Assembly (NCBI GenBank): GCA_947454485.1 | Contig: CANGJJ010000003.1 | Coordinates: 1-64,000, forward strand | Origin: Beijerinckiaceae bacterium | GTDB lineage: Bacteria; Pseudomonadota; Alphaproteobacteria; Rhizobiales; Beijerinckiaceae | DNA: 64,000 bases | Direction: 5' to 3' | In this document: piece by piece, positions 26,739 through 35,550 of the stretch | Position numbering within the stretch: position 1 is the stretch's first letter | Layout of the letters: the number at the start of each line of letters is the position of its first letter | Notes under the pieces: generated by a model | Database searches by the model: none | Told to the model about the DNA's origin: nothing | What the model saw: only the letters and a program-made list of their open reading frames with translations | Position numbers and translations under genes: made by a program

Positions 26739-27244
26739 ATCTCAAGACTAAAGGGCACGCCCTCAAAACAGTCCGCGCCACGTCCGATGGATTGGATGGC
26801 GCGGACCATGCGCTCCTCGCGCCCCAGCAAAGTGTCGGCATGTTTTACCAACAAGAGATTGGGCGTCGCAGTTGGTGAGAGGGTGCGGATCTCTTGCGCA
26901 AGCGCCATCTCATCACGCTCAGGGTCAAGCGCGCAGACAGCAATAAAAGCCGCAGCCGTTGAACGGCTGACGCCCGCATAGCAGTGGATGAGCATGGGGT
27001 CAGCACGATCCCAGCCACGCAAAAACTCAAGATAAGCGGCGACATGATGTTCGCCTGGCAGAACATAGCCCTCTTGCGCTTCTGTAATGTCTGAAATCGC
27101 GACACGGTGGTGGCGATCTTCCCGGATCGAAGTAGGACGCGGCATGCGATAGTCATGCTTCAACAAAGTGACGAGCGCGCCTGCGCCAATCTCTTCAACG
27201 GTCGCCTCAACCTTGGTGAGCGAGCAAACATGAATGCGCGCCAT
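26735..27244 (-). CDS. Tyrosine phosphatase-like protein
   Basis: 169 residues with the cysteine phosphatase loop HCYAGVSRS (Cys88, Arg94; the C-x5-R pattern). An acid in the preceding ISDITEAQEGY or VLPGEHH segment may be the general acid. Such small proteins are annotated as dual-specificity or tyrosine phosphatases; the substrate cannot be inferred. It is the last of a run, HD hydrolase then phosphatase, with a two-base gap. Confidence 0.85.
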   Translation of the reverse strand: MARIHVCSLTKVEATVEEIGAGALVTLLKHDYRMPRPTSIREDRHHRVAISDITEAQEGYVLPGEHHVAAYLEFLRGWDRADPMLIHCYAGVSRSTAAAFIAVCALDPERDEMALAQEIRTLSPTATPNLLLVKHADTLLGREERMVRAIQSIGRGADCFEGVPFSLEI

Positions 27245-27246
27245 GG

Positions 27247-27864
27247 TCAGTCCTGCGCGCTCGTGAGACTGGCTTCCAGATCGCGGAAGGTTTCCAGAAA
27301 CCGCGCTTCAGCTTCTTGCGAGGACATGGGTGCCATCAGGCTTTCCAGATTGCGCAGCGACACATCGGGCCGCCCAAAGATCTCATCTCCCTCTTCGGGT
27401 GAGAAGCCCGCCAGATGGATCGCTTCGAGATAGGCAGAGGCCTTGTCGGCGAGTTTGATCTGCTTGGCACAGGCGCGCGGCGTTGTGCTGGGCAAAGAAA
27501 AGCGCAGATGGATGGCGGTGAGGATGCGATCTTCCACGCTCTTATAGGCATCGCCCACAGCGGCTTTGAAGGGCGAGATAATATCGCCGATCACATATTC
27601 AGGCCCATCATGCAAAAGCGCCATCAGGCGCCATTGCACGGGCGCAGCGCCTTCAATCCGTGCAAAGATGCGCTCGACGAGGATGGAATGCTGCGCGACG
27701 GAGAAAATATGCGGCCCATGTGTCTGGCCATTCCAGCGCGCGACGCGCGCTAAGCCATGGGCAATATCTTCGATCTCCACATCGAGTGGAGAGGGGTCAA
27801 GGAGATCGAGCCGTCTTCCCGACAACATGCGCTGCCAGGCGCGGGGCGGCAGTTTGCGCACCAT
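27247..27864 (-). CDS. HD-domain nucleotide hydrolase-like protein
   Basis: 205 residues of the YfbR/HD superfamily. Metal ligands are seen in HIFSVAQHSILVE (His at about 52 and 58) and LLHDGPEYVIGD (the HD pair), with a distal Asp in KLADKASAYLEA. Relatives dephosphorylate deoxynucleoside monophosphates; this one may do so. Its start shares a base with the stop of the downstream-coordinate tag gene, so the two are probably transcribed together. Confidence 0.85.
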   Translation of the reverse strand: MVRKLPPRAWQRMLSGRRLDLLDPSPLDVEIEDIAHGLARVARWNGQTHGPHIFSVAQHSILVERIFARIEGAAPVQWRLMALLHDGPEYVIGDIISPFKAAVGDAYKSVEDRILTAIHLRFSLPSTTPRACAKQIKLADKASAYLEAIHLAGFSPEEGDEIFGRPDVSLRNLESLMAPMSSQEAEARFLETFRDLEASLTSAQD

Positions 27865-28484
27865 CAGAGTTTCTTTCCCAGTTTCATGCAGGCTTCATGG
27901 CGATGGCAGCCAACAAGATGGTCATTCACCATGCCGGTTGCCTGCATGAAGGCATAGACAATCGTGGGGCCCACGAAATTAAAGCCCGCTTTTTTGAGGT
28001 CTTTTGACATGGCAACAGATTGCGGTGATTGCACCAACATTTGCCCCATATGGCGCAAATTGTTCTGGCGCGGGACGCCATCAAGATGTTTCCATAAAAA
28101 GGTGGCAAAGCCTTCGCGCTCTTCAATTTCGAGATAAGAGCGCGCTGAGACAATCGCGCTTTCGATCTTGGAGCGATTGCGCACGATCCCCGCATTTTGC
28201 ATCAAAGCCTCGACCTTGCGCGCGTCATAGCGGGCGATCTTGGCAGGATCGAATTGCGAGAAGGCTTTGCGGAAGGCCTCGCGCTTGCGCAAAATCGTGA
28301 TCCACGACAGGCCCGCCTGAAATCCATCAAGGATCAGCTTTTCAAACAAAGCGCGGGAGTCATATTCGGGCACACCCCATTCTGTGTCGTGATAGGCGAG
28401 ATACAGCGCGTCCTGCCCCGGCCAATCGCAACGGGTGAGGCCGTCCTCATAGAGAATCGCGATGCGCTGGTCCTTGCTTGCCAT
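27864..28484 (-). CDS. tag: DNA-3-methyladenine glycosylase I
   Basis: 206 residues, the usual length. It removes 3-methyladenine from alkylated DNA. Family residues are CDWPGQDALYLAYHDTEWG near the N-terminus (zinc Cys and His), LILDGFQAGLSWITILRKR, NLRHMGQML and FNFVGPTIVYAFMQATGM, followed by NDHLVGCHRH with further zinc ligands. The start at 28484 (MASKDQ) fits the family; the ribosome site is weak. Confidence 0.93.
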   Translation of the reverse strand: MASKDQRIAILYEDGLTRCDWPGQDALYLAYHDTEWGVPEYDSRALFEKLILDGFQAGLSWITILRKREAFRKAFSQFDPAKIARYDARKVEALMQNAGIVRNRSKIESAIVSARSYLEIEEREGFATFLWKHLDGVPRQNNLRHMGQMLVQSPQSVAMSKDLKKAGFNFVGPTIVYAFMQATGMVNDHLVGCHRHEACMKLGKKL

Positions 28485-28522
28485 GGCCAAGATGTAGCGC
28501 TCGGGGAGAGGCGTGGGAAGCG

Positions 28523-29311
28523 TCAGAGGGCGAGGATTTGCGCCGCCATGCCAGCAATTGTCACCGGGGTGGCGACCTCTTTGGCATCGGCCCATTTGTC
28601 GGTGCGGATCGAGGCCAAGGCTTTGGTGCCAGCGCTGGAGCCCAGAGTGCCGATCTCAATCTCGCCAGCCATGACGGGCGTTCCGGGCTCTGCCGGACCT
28701 GTCAGTTCCACCCGCAAAATGCGCCGGCGCGCTGTGCCGCGATGCTGGACGCGCGAGACGACCTCCTGGCCGACATAGCAGCCCTTGCGGAAGTCGACGC
28801 CGCCGATCAGGTCCATATTCACGTCATGGGGAAAGGCATCGCCATAGGCAAAATCAACGCCGCCTTTGGGCACGCCCACGCTGACCCTCAGAGCCTCATA
28901 GGCGGCCTCATTCTGGCCAAGCAGCTCCACCTGCGGTCGTGGAGCGATCAGCCGCCAGCCGAGATTTCTGTCTCGCGGATCGGCTATCCCCGAACCCTCC
29001 GGCCAAGATGCGCCAACAGCAAGGTCGGTGCGCTCGGTGAGCGTGATCTGCGCGCGCAGTTTATAGAGCCGCAACCGTTTGAAGAGGTCCGCCATCAGCA
29101 CGAGGGGCGTGTCGAGAAAGAAGCTGTCGCCCTGTTGGGAGATGATGAAATCGGTGATGATCTTGCCCTGCGGTGTCAGTAGCGCACCAAATTGCGCAGC
29201 GCTTTCACTCACCGCATCCATATTGCAGGTGACGAGCCCCTGGAGGAAGGCGCGCGCTTCAGCGCCGCTCACTTCCACTACGCCTCGGTCGCTCAACAGG
29301 GTCGCGGGCAT
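28523..29311 (-). CDS. ygfZ: Folate-binding Fe-S cluster repair protein YgfZ
   Basis: 262 residues of the YgfZ/GcvT-like family. These bind folate and support certain iron-sulfur enzymes. The family signature KGCYVGQEVVSR lies near residue 190, and the beta-rich N-terminus (VVEVSGAEARAFLQGLVTC) matches the GcvT fold. The start at 29311 (MPATLL) has GGAG about nine bases ahead. It lies 38 bp upstream of tag. Confidence 0.92.
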   Translation of the reverse strand: MPATLLSDRGVVEVSGAEARAFLQGLVTCNMDAVSESAAQFGALLTPQGKIITDFIISQQGDSFFLDTPLVLMADLFKRLRLYKLRAQITLTERTDLAVGASWPEGSGIADPRDRNLGWRLIAPRPQVELLGQNEAAYEALRVSVGVPKGGVDFAYGDAFPHDVNMDLIGGVDFRKGCYVGQEVVSRVQHRGTARRRILRVELTGPAEPGTPVMAGEIEIGTLGSSAGTKALASIRTDKWADAKEVATPVTIAGMAAQILAL

Positions 29312-29383
29312 CAGTTTGGATTCTCCACTGCGGTCAATCTCTTGCCTGCAGATAGTCAGGCCCGCACCGGACACAATAGGCGA

Positions 29384-29650
29384 TCAATGCTTGTCCGCGA
29401 TGGAAAATTCGCCCTCAGCGATGCGGCGGGGGAGTTTTTCCGCAAATTCCGCCACAGCCTCTTCGCCATAGGTGGCGACGAGCTCCTGCAGGGCGGTGAA
29501 AAGGGCGGCATGGGCGAAGCTGTCTGGCTCCAGACCCGAGAGCAGCGCTTCGGCGAAGGCTTCGGTCACAAAGCCAAGTGCAGCCCGCCGCTCTTCAGCA
29601 GCGGAGGGCTCATCAGCTTCGGGAAAGAAGGGCAGGGGTGCGCTAAACAT
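29384..29650 (-). CDS. Conserved hypothetical protein, 88 residues
   Basis: A small, acidic, mostly helical protein (AAEERRAALGFVTEAFAEAL, ALQELVATYGEEAVAEFAEK). Codon use has the GC-biased third position typical of its neighbours, so it is likely real. I recognise no domain. It lies 72 bp upstream of ygfZ. Confidence 0.65.
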   Translation of the reverse strand: MFSAPLPFFPEADEPSAAEERRAALGFVTEAFAEALLSGLEPDSFAHAALFTALQELVATYGEEAVAEFAEKLPRRIAEGEFSIADKH

Positions 29651-29721
29651 CGACCCTTGCTTAGCCTTTCGTGCGCGCTCCGGCCACGCAGGTCTTGCGG
29701 AAAGGTTAATGCGCGAAGGGC

Positions 29722-30135
29722 TCAGCCACCGCCAAAGCGGTTGGACAGATCATTGGAGAGTTTCTCGCCCTCACTGAGGAAGCGATCAATGATGGTCACA
29801 GCATTGGGCGTGCAGCTGCGATAGAGCACTTCATAGCCGCGAAAGCCGCGATTGAAGGCACCCGCCAGTCGCTCCTTGCGCGCCTCGGTCTGCGCTTCGG
29901 CCTCCATCAAGGCGCGCATATCATTGCGCCAGGTGTCGCTGTCTTTGGGGCCGCATAGATCGCGCAAATAAGACAAGGCGCCGAGGATCTCGGCCAGTCG
30001 CAGCATCTGCGGCTCATAGGGCGGGGGTGGGGCCTCTTGCGGGGCAGGGGCCTGCGAGGGCGCAGGCGCGCGTTGCTGGGCAAGGGCAGGACATGTCAGG
30101 GCGAGCAGGAGGAGAATGCGCGCCAGCCGCCTCAT
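29722..30135 (-). CDS. TIGR02301 family exported protein
   Basis: 137 residues. A signal peptide (about 1-19, LTCPALAQ) is followed by a Pro/Ala/Gln-rich linker and a conserved domain with MLRLAEILGALSYLRDLC, DTWRNDM and NRGFRGYEVLYRSCT. This pattern is that of the Rhizobiales TIGR02301 family, of unknown function, with two conserved cysteines that may bond. It overlaps the NUDIX gene by one base. Confidence 0.85.
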   Translation of the reverse strand: MRRLARILLLLALTCPALAQQRAPAPSQAPAPQEAPPPPYEPQMLRLAEILGALSYLRDLCGPKDSDTWRNDMRALMEAEAQTEARKERLAGAFNRGFRGYEVLYRSCTPNAVTIIDRFLSEGEKLSNDLSNRFGGG

Positions 30136-30578
30136 CAGCGCGCGCCCTCAACCATGGCAAGGCCTGTGTGCAGGATCGGCAGCAACCCATCGGTCAGTGG
30201 CAGATGATGGGCCTCGCTCGGGCGCTCCCAACGCAGCACAGGCAGCTCCTCTCCCGCCTCCCCCTCGCCCGATAGCCACAGCCCCGCAAAAGAGGCGATG
30301 ACGAAATGGCGCTCCACTTTGCCAGCTGCATCATGGCGAATGACCTGCGACCAGCCAGTAAAGCCAAGGCACTTAGCCCTGACGCCTGTCTCTTCAAAGA
30401 GTTCCCTCAAAGCGGCGTCTTCGAGCCTCTCGCCAGGCTCCACCATGCCGCCGGGCAAGGAATAGAAACTGTCATCTGGCGGCAAAGCGCGCGCGCCCAA
30501 TAGCACCCGGCCTTCGCGGAACACTGCAAAACTGGCAGCCAGAAAGGGGCGGGTGGGATAGAGGCGCGTATCGCTCAT
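30135..30578 (-). CDS. NUDIX hydrolase
   Basis: 147 residues with a perfect NUDIX box, GGMVEPGERLEDAALRELFE followed by ETGV, about residues 45-70. Likely cleaves a nucleoside diphosphate derivative; the substrate is unknown. The ATG at 30578 is preferred because upstream codons belong to the pdxH gene region read out of frame. It follows pdxH by four bases and probably shares its transcript. Confidence 0.9.
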   Translation of the reverse strand: MSDTRLYPTRPFLAASFAVFREGRVLLGARALPPDDSFYSLPGGMVEPGERLEDAALRELFEETGVRAKCLGFTGWSQVIRHDAAGKVERHFVIASFAGLWLSGEGEAGEELPVLRWERPSEAHHLPLTDGLLPILHTGLAMVEGAR

Positions 30579-30582
30579 GGGG

Positions 30583-31197
30583 TCACGGAAAGAGCCGTTC
30601 AACGCGCCAGTCACCCTGCGTCTCATCGCGGCGATAGACGATGCGCTCATGCAGGCGGAAGGGCTTGTCGGTCCAAAACTCGATATAGACCGGCTTGATG
30701 CGATAGCCGATCCAGTGCGCGGGGCGCGGCACTTCGCCAAGACCGAATTTGGCGACATATGTGGCGACCGCCTTTTCAAGCGCAAAGCGGCTGTCCATGG
30801 GCTGGCTCTGCTGGCTGGCCCAAGCGCCAATGCGGCTGTCGCGCGGGCGGCTGGCAAAGTAAGCATCTGATTCGGCGGTGGTCACTTCTTCCACCACGCC
30901 GCGAATGCGCACCTGACGGCGCATACTCTTCCAATGAAAATTGGCAGCCGCCTTCCAGCTGGAGTCGAGCTCCATACCCTTGGCGCTTTGACGGTTGGTG
31001 TAAAAAACAAAGCCGCGCTGGTCATAGTCTTTCATCAAAACCATGCGCAGATTGGGCATGCCTGAGCGATCGACGGTGGCGACTGCCATTGCATTGGCGT
31101 CATTGACCTCGGCCTTCCACGCCTGCGCCAAGAGCTCCTTAAAGTGATCAAAAGGCTCAGCTTCGGGGGCATGCTCACGGTCTTTTAACTCTTCCAC
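30583..31197 (-). CDS. pdxH: Pyridoxamine 5'-phosphate oxidase
   Basis: 204 residues, full length. This FMN enzyme makes pyridoxal 5'-phosphate. Family landmarks are NLRMVLMKDYDQRGFVFYTN (FMN binding), NFHWKSMRRQVRIRG, ASQQSQPM and the C-terminal RPAHWIGYRI with FRLHERIVYRR. It starts with GTG at 31197, with GAGG six bases ahead. The promoter must lie in the 43 bp shared with the divergent lipoprotein gene. Confidence 0.95.
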   Translation of the reverse strand: MEELKDREHAPEAEPFDHFKELLAQAWKAEVNDANAMAVATVDRSGMPNLRMVLMKDYDQRGFVFYTNRQSAKGMELDSSWKAAANFHWKSMRRQVRIRGVVEEVTTAESDAYFASRPRDSRIGAWASQQSQPMDSRFALEKAVATYVAKFGLGEVPRPAHWIGYRIKPVYIEFWTDKPFRLHERIVYRRDETQGDWRVERLFP

Positions 31198-31240
31198 GGC
31201 AGCCTCGCTCTGTTCGCCCCTCCCGGGCGATGGGTGTATC

Positions 31241-31702
31241 GTGCGTTCAGTCTATAGACAGGTCAGGCCGCTTGCCAGCCGCGCGCTTAGCGTGGGTGCT
31301 GTGCTTGGCCTTGTCCTGCCGCTTCTGGCCTGTGCCAACGCTCCCAAAATGCCGATCCTGTCCGAAGATGTCACAGGCACCGTGCCACAGGCAGCGCCTG
31401 TCATCGCGCCGCTCTCGACGTCACTGACGGATGAAGACTGGGCCTATGGTCGCGCCGCCATGGCGCTGGCGCTCGATCCATCTCAAAGCGGCCAGCCAAC
31501 CACATGGGAAAATCCCGGCAGTGGCGCACGTGGCGGCTTCACACCCGTGGGCATGCCCTATGCGGCAGAAGGCGGGCGGGTCTGCCGCGCCTTTCTGGCT
31601 GAGCTGAGCGGGTCGCTGCCGCCCCAACATCTGCAGGGCCGGGGCTGCCGTGACAGCGCAGGCATGTGGTCGGCGGCTGATGTGAAGCCCTGGAAGTCGT
31701 GA
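31241..31702 (+). CDS. Surface-antigen-like lipoprotein (Lpp0805/17-kDa type)
   Basis: 153 residues. The N-terminus has a signal sequence ending in the lipobox LPLLAC (Cys31), so it is probably an outer membrane lipoprotein. The C-terminal domain has the RT0821/Lpp0805 pattern: TTWENPGSGARGGFTPVG, then GGRVCRAFLAEL and GRGCRDSAGMW. The role is unknown; it may be structural. The start is a GTG at 31241, divergent from pdxH. Confidence 0.82.
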   Translation: MRSVYRQVRPLASRALSVGAVLGLVLPLLACANAPKMPILSEDVTGTVPQAAPVIAPLSTSLTDEDWAYGRAAMALALDPSQSGQPTTWENPGSGARGGFTPVGMPYAAEGGRVCRAFLAELSGSLPPQHLQGRGCRDSAGMWSAADVKPWKS

Positions 31703-31771
31703 TCAGGCTTTGATGGTTGCAGGCAGGGGGCAGGCTACCTAGGTTGGTCTGACATCTTTCCGGAGCCTGCC

Positions 31772-33799
31772 GTGCAAAACCCTTTGCTTGAACGCTGGAC
31801 GACGCCTTTCGGCATTCCTCCTTTCGATCTCATCCGCACCGAACATTTCAGCCCTGCTTATGATATCGCGCTGGCCGAACATGAAGCCGAGATCGAGGCG
31901 ATCAAGACCAATCCTGCACCACCCACCTTCGCCAATGTGATTGAGGCGATGGAGCAAGCGGGACGTTTGCTGACCAAGGTCGGCGGCGTGTTCTGGAATC
32001 TCGCGGGTACACAATCAGATGAAGCTTTGCGCGCGGTGGAGCGTGAGATGTCGCCGCGCCTTGCCCGCCATCGCAGCAAGATCTTTCTCGATCCTGTTTT
32101 ATTTGCGCGCGTTGAAAAAGCCTGCCAGCAAACAGGTCTCAGCGATGAGCAAAAACGTCTGGCTGAGCGCGTCTATAAAGGCTTTGTGCGCTCGGGCGCA
32201 AAACTCGCGCCGCAAGATCGTGCGCGCTTGGCTGCCATCACCGAAGAGCTTGCCACTTTGGGCACGACCTTCGCGCAGAATGTGCTGAAGGATGAAGCGG
32301 GCTATGTGCTCGTTCTGGAGCGCGAAGAAGACCTCGCAGGCCTTGCGCCTGATTTTCGCGCCGCCGCTGCAGCCCTTGCTGTTGAGCGGGGTCATCAAGG
32401 TAAATGGGCGGTCAGTCTGGCGCGCGGCCATGTCGAGGCCTTTCTGACCCATTCCACGCGGCGCGATTTGCGCGAGACGCTCTTCAAACATTGGATCGCG
32501 CGCGGTGAGACGGGCGGCGAAAGCGACAACCGCAGCGTGATTGCGCGCACTTTGGCCCTGCGCGCTGAGCGCGCCACATTGCTGGGCTATGAAACTTACG
32601 CGGCTTTCAAGCTCGATGATACGATGGCGCAGACACCACAGGCCGTGCGAGATCTGCTTGATCGTGTGTGGAGCGCGGGCCGCAAACGCGCTGCGCAAGA
32701 AGTCGCAAGTCTGCAGCGCATGATTGATGCAGAGGGCGGCAATTTCGAACTCGCCCCGCATGATTGGCGTCACTATGCCGACAAATTGCGCCGCGCGGAA
32801 TATGCACTCGATGATGCAGAGCTGCGCGCTTATTTCCCCCTCGAGCGCATGATCGAAGCGGCCTTTCATGTGGCGGGCGAATTATTCGGCCTCACCTTTC
32901 ATGAGCAAAAGGGCCTGCCGCTCTACAATCCCGATCTGCGCATCTTCGAGGCGCGCAATCAAAAGGGCGAACATGTGGCCTTGTTCATCGGCGATTATTT
33001 CGCGCGCGCCTCCAAGCGCAGTGGCGCATGGATGTCAGCCTTCCGCAGCCAGCATAATCTGGGCGAGCGCCAGCGCCCGATCATTGTGAATGTGCTCAAC
33101 ATCGCCAAGCCGCCAGAGGGCGAGCCGGCCTTGCTGACCATTGATGAAGCGCGCACACTCTTCCATGAATTCGGCCACGCCCTGCATGGCATGTTGTCCA
33201 ATGTGACTTATCCCAGTTTGGCGGGCACGGCAGTCTCGTCTGACTTTGTGGAACTGCCCTCGCAGCTTTATGAACATTGGTTGCTGCGCCCCGAAGTGCT
33301 GATGCGCTTTGCCCGTCATGTGCACACCAATGAGCCCATGCCTGATGCCTTACTGAAAAAGCTGATGGCGGCGCGCACCTTCAATCAAGGATTTGCGACC
33401 GTCGAATATTGTGGCTCGGCCTTTGTCGATCTTGAGATGCATCTTGTGGACCCGCAAGAGACCAGTGATCCGCTGGCCTTTGAAGCGCGCGTCTTGCAGG
33501 CGATCGGCATGCCGCGCGAAATTGTGATGCGCCATCGCTCGCCCCATTTCACCCATGTCTTTTCGGGCGAGGGTTATGCATCGGGCTATTACTCTTATCT
33601 GTGGTCCGAAGTGCTCGATGCCGATGCCTTCTCGGCCTTCGAAGAAACGGGCGATGTCTTCCATAAGGAAACAGCGCAACGCCTGCACGACTATATCTAT
33701 GCGGCGGGCAATCTGCGTGACCCGCGCTCAGCCTATCTAGCCTTCCGCGGTCGCTTGCCCGATGCTGATGCGCTCATTGCCAAGCGCGGACTTGCCTAA
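31772..33799 (+). CDS. M3 family oligopeptidase (PrlC/Dcp-like)
   Basis: 675 residues, a zinc endopeptidase that degrades short peptides in the cytoplasm. The HEFGHALH motif (about 464-471) carries two zinc ligands and the catalytic Glu; the third ligand, Glu, lies downstream in SSDFVELPSQ. The N-terminal helical part and the C-terminal FSGEGYASGYYSYLWSEV complete the M3 fold. It starts with GTG at 31772 with GGAG six bases ahead. A hairpin at 33813-33836 follows. Confidence 0.93.
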   Translation: MQNPLLERWTTPFGIPPFDLIRTEHFSPAYDIALAEHEAEIEAIKTNPAPPTFANVIEAMEQAGRLLTKVGGVFWNLAGTQSDEALRAVEREMSPRLARHRSKIFLDPVLFARVEKACQQTGLSDEQKRLAERVYKGFVRSGAKLAPQDRARLAAITEELATLGTTFAQNVLKDEAGYVLVLEREEDLAGLAPDFRAAAAALAVERGHQGKWAVSLARGHVEAFLTHSTRRDLRETLFKHWIARGETGGESDNRSVIARTLALRAERATLLGYETYAAFKLDDTMAQTPQAVRDLLDRVWSAGRKRAAQEVASLQRMIDAEGGNFELAPHDWRHYADKLRRAEYALDDAELRAYFPLERMIEAAFHVAGELFGLTFHEQKGLPLYNPDLRIFEARNQKGEHVALFIGDYFARASKRSGAWMSAFRSQHNLGERQRPIIVNVLNIAKPPEGEPALLTIDEARTLFHEFGHALHGMLSNVTYPSLAGTAVSSDFVELPSQLYEHWLLRPEVLMRFARHVHTNEPMPDALLKKLMAARTFNQGFATVEYCGSAFVDLEMHLVDPQETSDPLAFEARVLQAIGMPREIVMRHRSPHFTHVFSGEGYASGYYSYLWSEVLDADAFSAFEETGDVFHKETAQRLHDYIYAAGNLRDPRSAYLAFRGRLPDADALIAKRGLA

Positions 33800-33812
33800 A
33801 GTTGCACACAGG

Positions 33813-33836
33813 GGCGCGCAACTGCTTGTGCGCGCC
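33813..33836. terminator. Hairpin after the M3 peptidase gene
   Basis: GGCGCGCA pairs perfectly with TGCGCGCC around eight bases. There is no T run after it, so termination is uncertain. Confidence 0.35.
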
Positions 33837-33886
33837 TGCATCACGCCCTAGAGTTGGATCAAGAACAATTTTGGGGAGTGGACGCT

Positions 33887-34426
33887 GTGGCCAAGGCCAT
33901 CCGCCGGGTCGTGACCGGGCATACGAAAGACGGCAAATCCTGTTTCATCTATGATGGTGATGCGCCGCATGTCTATCAGCGCAGCCCCGGCAGCTCGATT
34001 GTCACTGAATTGTGGGAGACGCGCGCAACGCCCGCGAGCAATGCAGGTGGCGATGATCCGACCTTGCGTGATTTTCGTTTGCCGCCCCCCAAGAATGGCA
34101 GCGTCTTTCGCATCATCCATTATCCGCCTGATCGCGAGCGTGTTGCTGCTTTGCAGGCTGAACATGCCAATGCGCATGATGATGGCAGTGGCCGCGCTGC
34201 TGCGCTGGACCGTTCCAATGCGCGCCATCCCGGATTTCACAAAACATCCTCCGTCGATTACGCCATCGTTTTGGCGGGCGAGATCTATGCCTTGATGGAA
34301 GAGGGCGAGGTTTTGTTGAAGCAGGGTGATGTGCTTGTGCAGCGTGGCACCAATCATGCGTGGAGCAATCGCAGTGACGAGCCTGCGACCCTTGCCTTTG
34401 TGCTCATTGATGCGGAGCCGGTCTGA
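33887..34426 (+). CDS. Cupin protein A
   Basis: 179 residues with one cupin domain. The C-terminal half has the barrel motif: HKTSSVDYAIVLAGEIYAL, VLLKQGDVLVQRGTNHAW and ATLAFVLIDAEPV, with several His/Glu candidate metal ligands. Two paralogues lie at 61226-61768 and 61775-62296. The GTG at 33887 has GGGGAG about eight bases ahead and gives VAKAIRRVVTGHTKDG; the frame is open a little further upstream. It overlaps the next gene by one base, so the two are coupled. The substrate is unknown. Confidence 0.82.
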   Translation: MAKAIRRVVTGHTKDGKSCFIYDGDAPHVYQRSPGSSIVTELWETRATPASNAGGDDPTLRDFRLPPPKNGSVFRIIHYPPDRERVAALQAEHANAHDDGSGRAAALDRSNARHPGFHKTSSVDYAIVLAGEIYALMEEGEVLLKQGDVLVQRGTNHAWSNRSDEPATLAFVLIDAEPV

Positions 34427-35454
34427 TGTTGAAGCCCACCAAATGGCGCAGTCTTGTGGCGCTGACAGCTCTGGCAGCGGCGACCACAACCTCTGTGCTC
34501 GCGCAGGACATGCCCAAGAACATCACCGTCTATGTGGCAGGCACAGCGGGCGGTGGCATTGACCTTTATGCGCGCATGCTGAGCCGCTATCTGGGCAAAT
34601 ATCTGCCCGGCAATCCGACCGTCACCGTGCAGGATATGCCCGGTGCTGGCGGCATTCGGGCCGCGAATTTTATCGCCAGCCAAGCGCCCAAAGATGGCTC
34701 GGTGCTCGGCACATTCCCCGGTGGTCCTTTGGCCGAGCCGCTCATCGGCGCGCGCAACCCCGGCTATGACATGAGCCAGTTCCAATGGATTGGCGCGATC
34801 AGCCGCGATGTCAGCCTTTGCATCTCGTGGGGCGAGAGCAAATTCAAAAATGTTGATGATGCGCGCCGCGATCAGATGATTGTGGCGGGTACAGGTGCGG
34901 GCTCCGAGACGGATACGATCCCGCTCGTTCTCAACGAAGCGCTGGGTACCAAGTTCAAAGTCATCACCGGCTATCTTGGCACCAAAGAAACTTTCATGGC
35001 GATTGAGAGCGGCGAAGCGCATGGTCGCTGCGGCCTGACTTTCTCCTCGCTCAAAGTCTCCAAGCCCGATTGGCTGCAGTCGCCACGCAAGATCAATGTG
35101 CTGATGCAGATGGGTCTGGAGGCGAGCCCCGAATTGCCGGGCGTGCCGCTAGCCAGTGACCTCATCAAAGATGAGGAGTCGCGCCTGATGCTGTCGATTG
35201 TGACCATGGGGACGGCCATTGGTCGCCCCTTTGCCGCGCCCCCCGGTACGCCTGCCGACAAGGTCGAGATCCTGCGTCGCGCTTTTGACGCGGCCATGAA
35301 AGACCCGGACTTCCTGGAGGAGGGCCGCAAGATGGCCGCCGAGATTTCGCCGACTTCGGGGGCCGAGGTCCAGAAGATCATCAACACGCTCTATGCCACG
35401 CCAAAGCCTGTGGTGGAGCGCACGCGCAAAATTTTGGAGCAGCAGACGAAGTAA
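34426..35454 (+). CDS. TTT-type (Bug family) solute-binding protein
   Basis: 342 residues, a periplasmic binding protein of the tripartite tricarboxylate transporter type. Signal peptide about 1-26 (VLAQDMP). The Bug-family pattern is present: GGGIDLYARMLSRYLGKYLPG, then VQDMPGAGGIRAANFI and DGSVLGTF. The TctA/TctB membrane partners are not in this window, so the protein is either an orphan receptor or works with a distant transporter. It is coupled to cupin A (TGATG overlap). Confidence 0.87.
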   Translation: MLKPTKWRSLVALTALAAATTTSVLAQDMPKNITVYVAGTAGGGIDLYARMLSRYLGKYLPGNPTVTVQDMPGAGGIRAANFIASQAPKDGSVLGTFPGGPLAEPLIGARNPGYDMSQFQWIGAISRDVSLCISWGESKFKNVDDARRDQMIVAGTGAGSETDTIPLVLNEALGTKFKVITGYLGTKETFMAIESGEAHGRCGLTFSSLKVSKPDWLQSPRKINVLMQMGLEASPELPGVPLASDLIKDEESRLMLSIVTMGTAIGRPFAAPPGTPADKVEILRRAFDAAMKDPDFLEEGRKMAAEISPTSGAEVQKIINTLYATPKPVVERTRKILEQQTK

Positions 35455-35460
35455 CAGGGC

Positions 35461-35492
35461 CTTGCGTCAAAGCGTCTGCACTTCCATATACT
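35461..35492 (+). promoter_or_regulatory. Possible heat-shock (sigma-32-like) promoter for the DnaJ gene
   Basis: CTTGCGT (35461-35467), then 17 bases to CATATACT. It can be read as an RpoH-like CTTG...CCATAT pair or as a vegetative TTGCGT-N19-TATACT. It lies 59 bp before the chaperone start codon. The match is approximate. Confidence 0.4.
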
Positions 35493-35550
35493 GAGCCGAG
35501 ACATAGGCGGGCGTGCCTGAGCCAAGGGCGCCTGCGGAGGTGGGCTCGAA

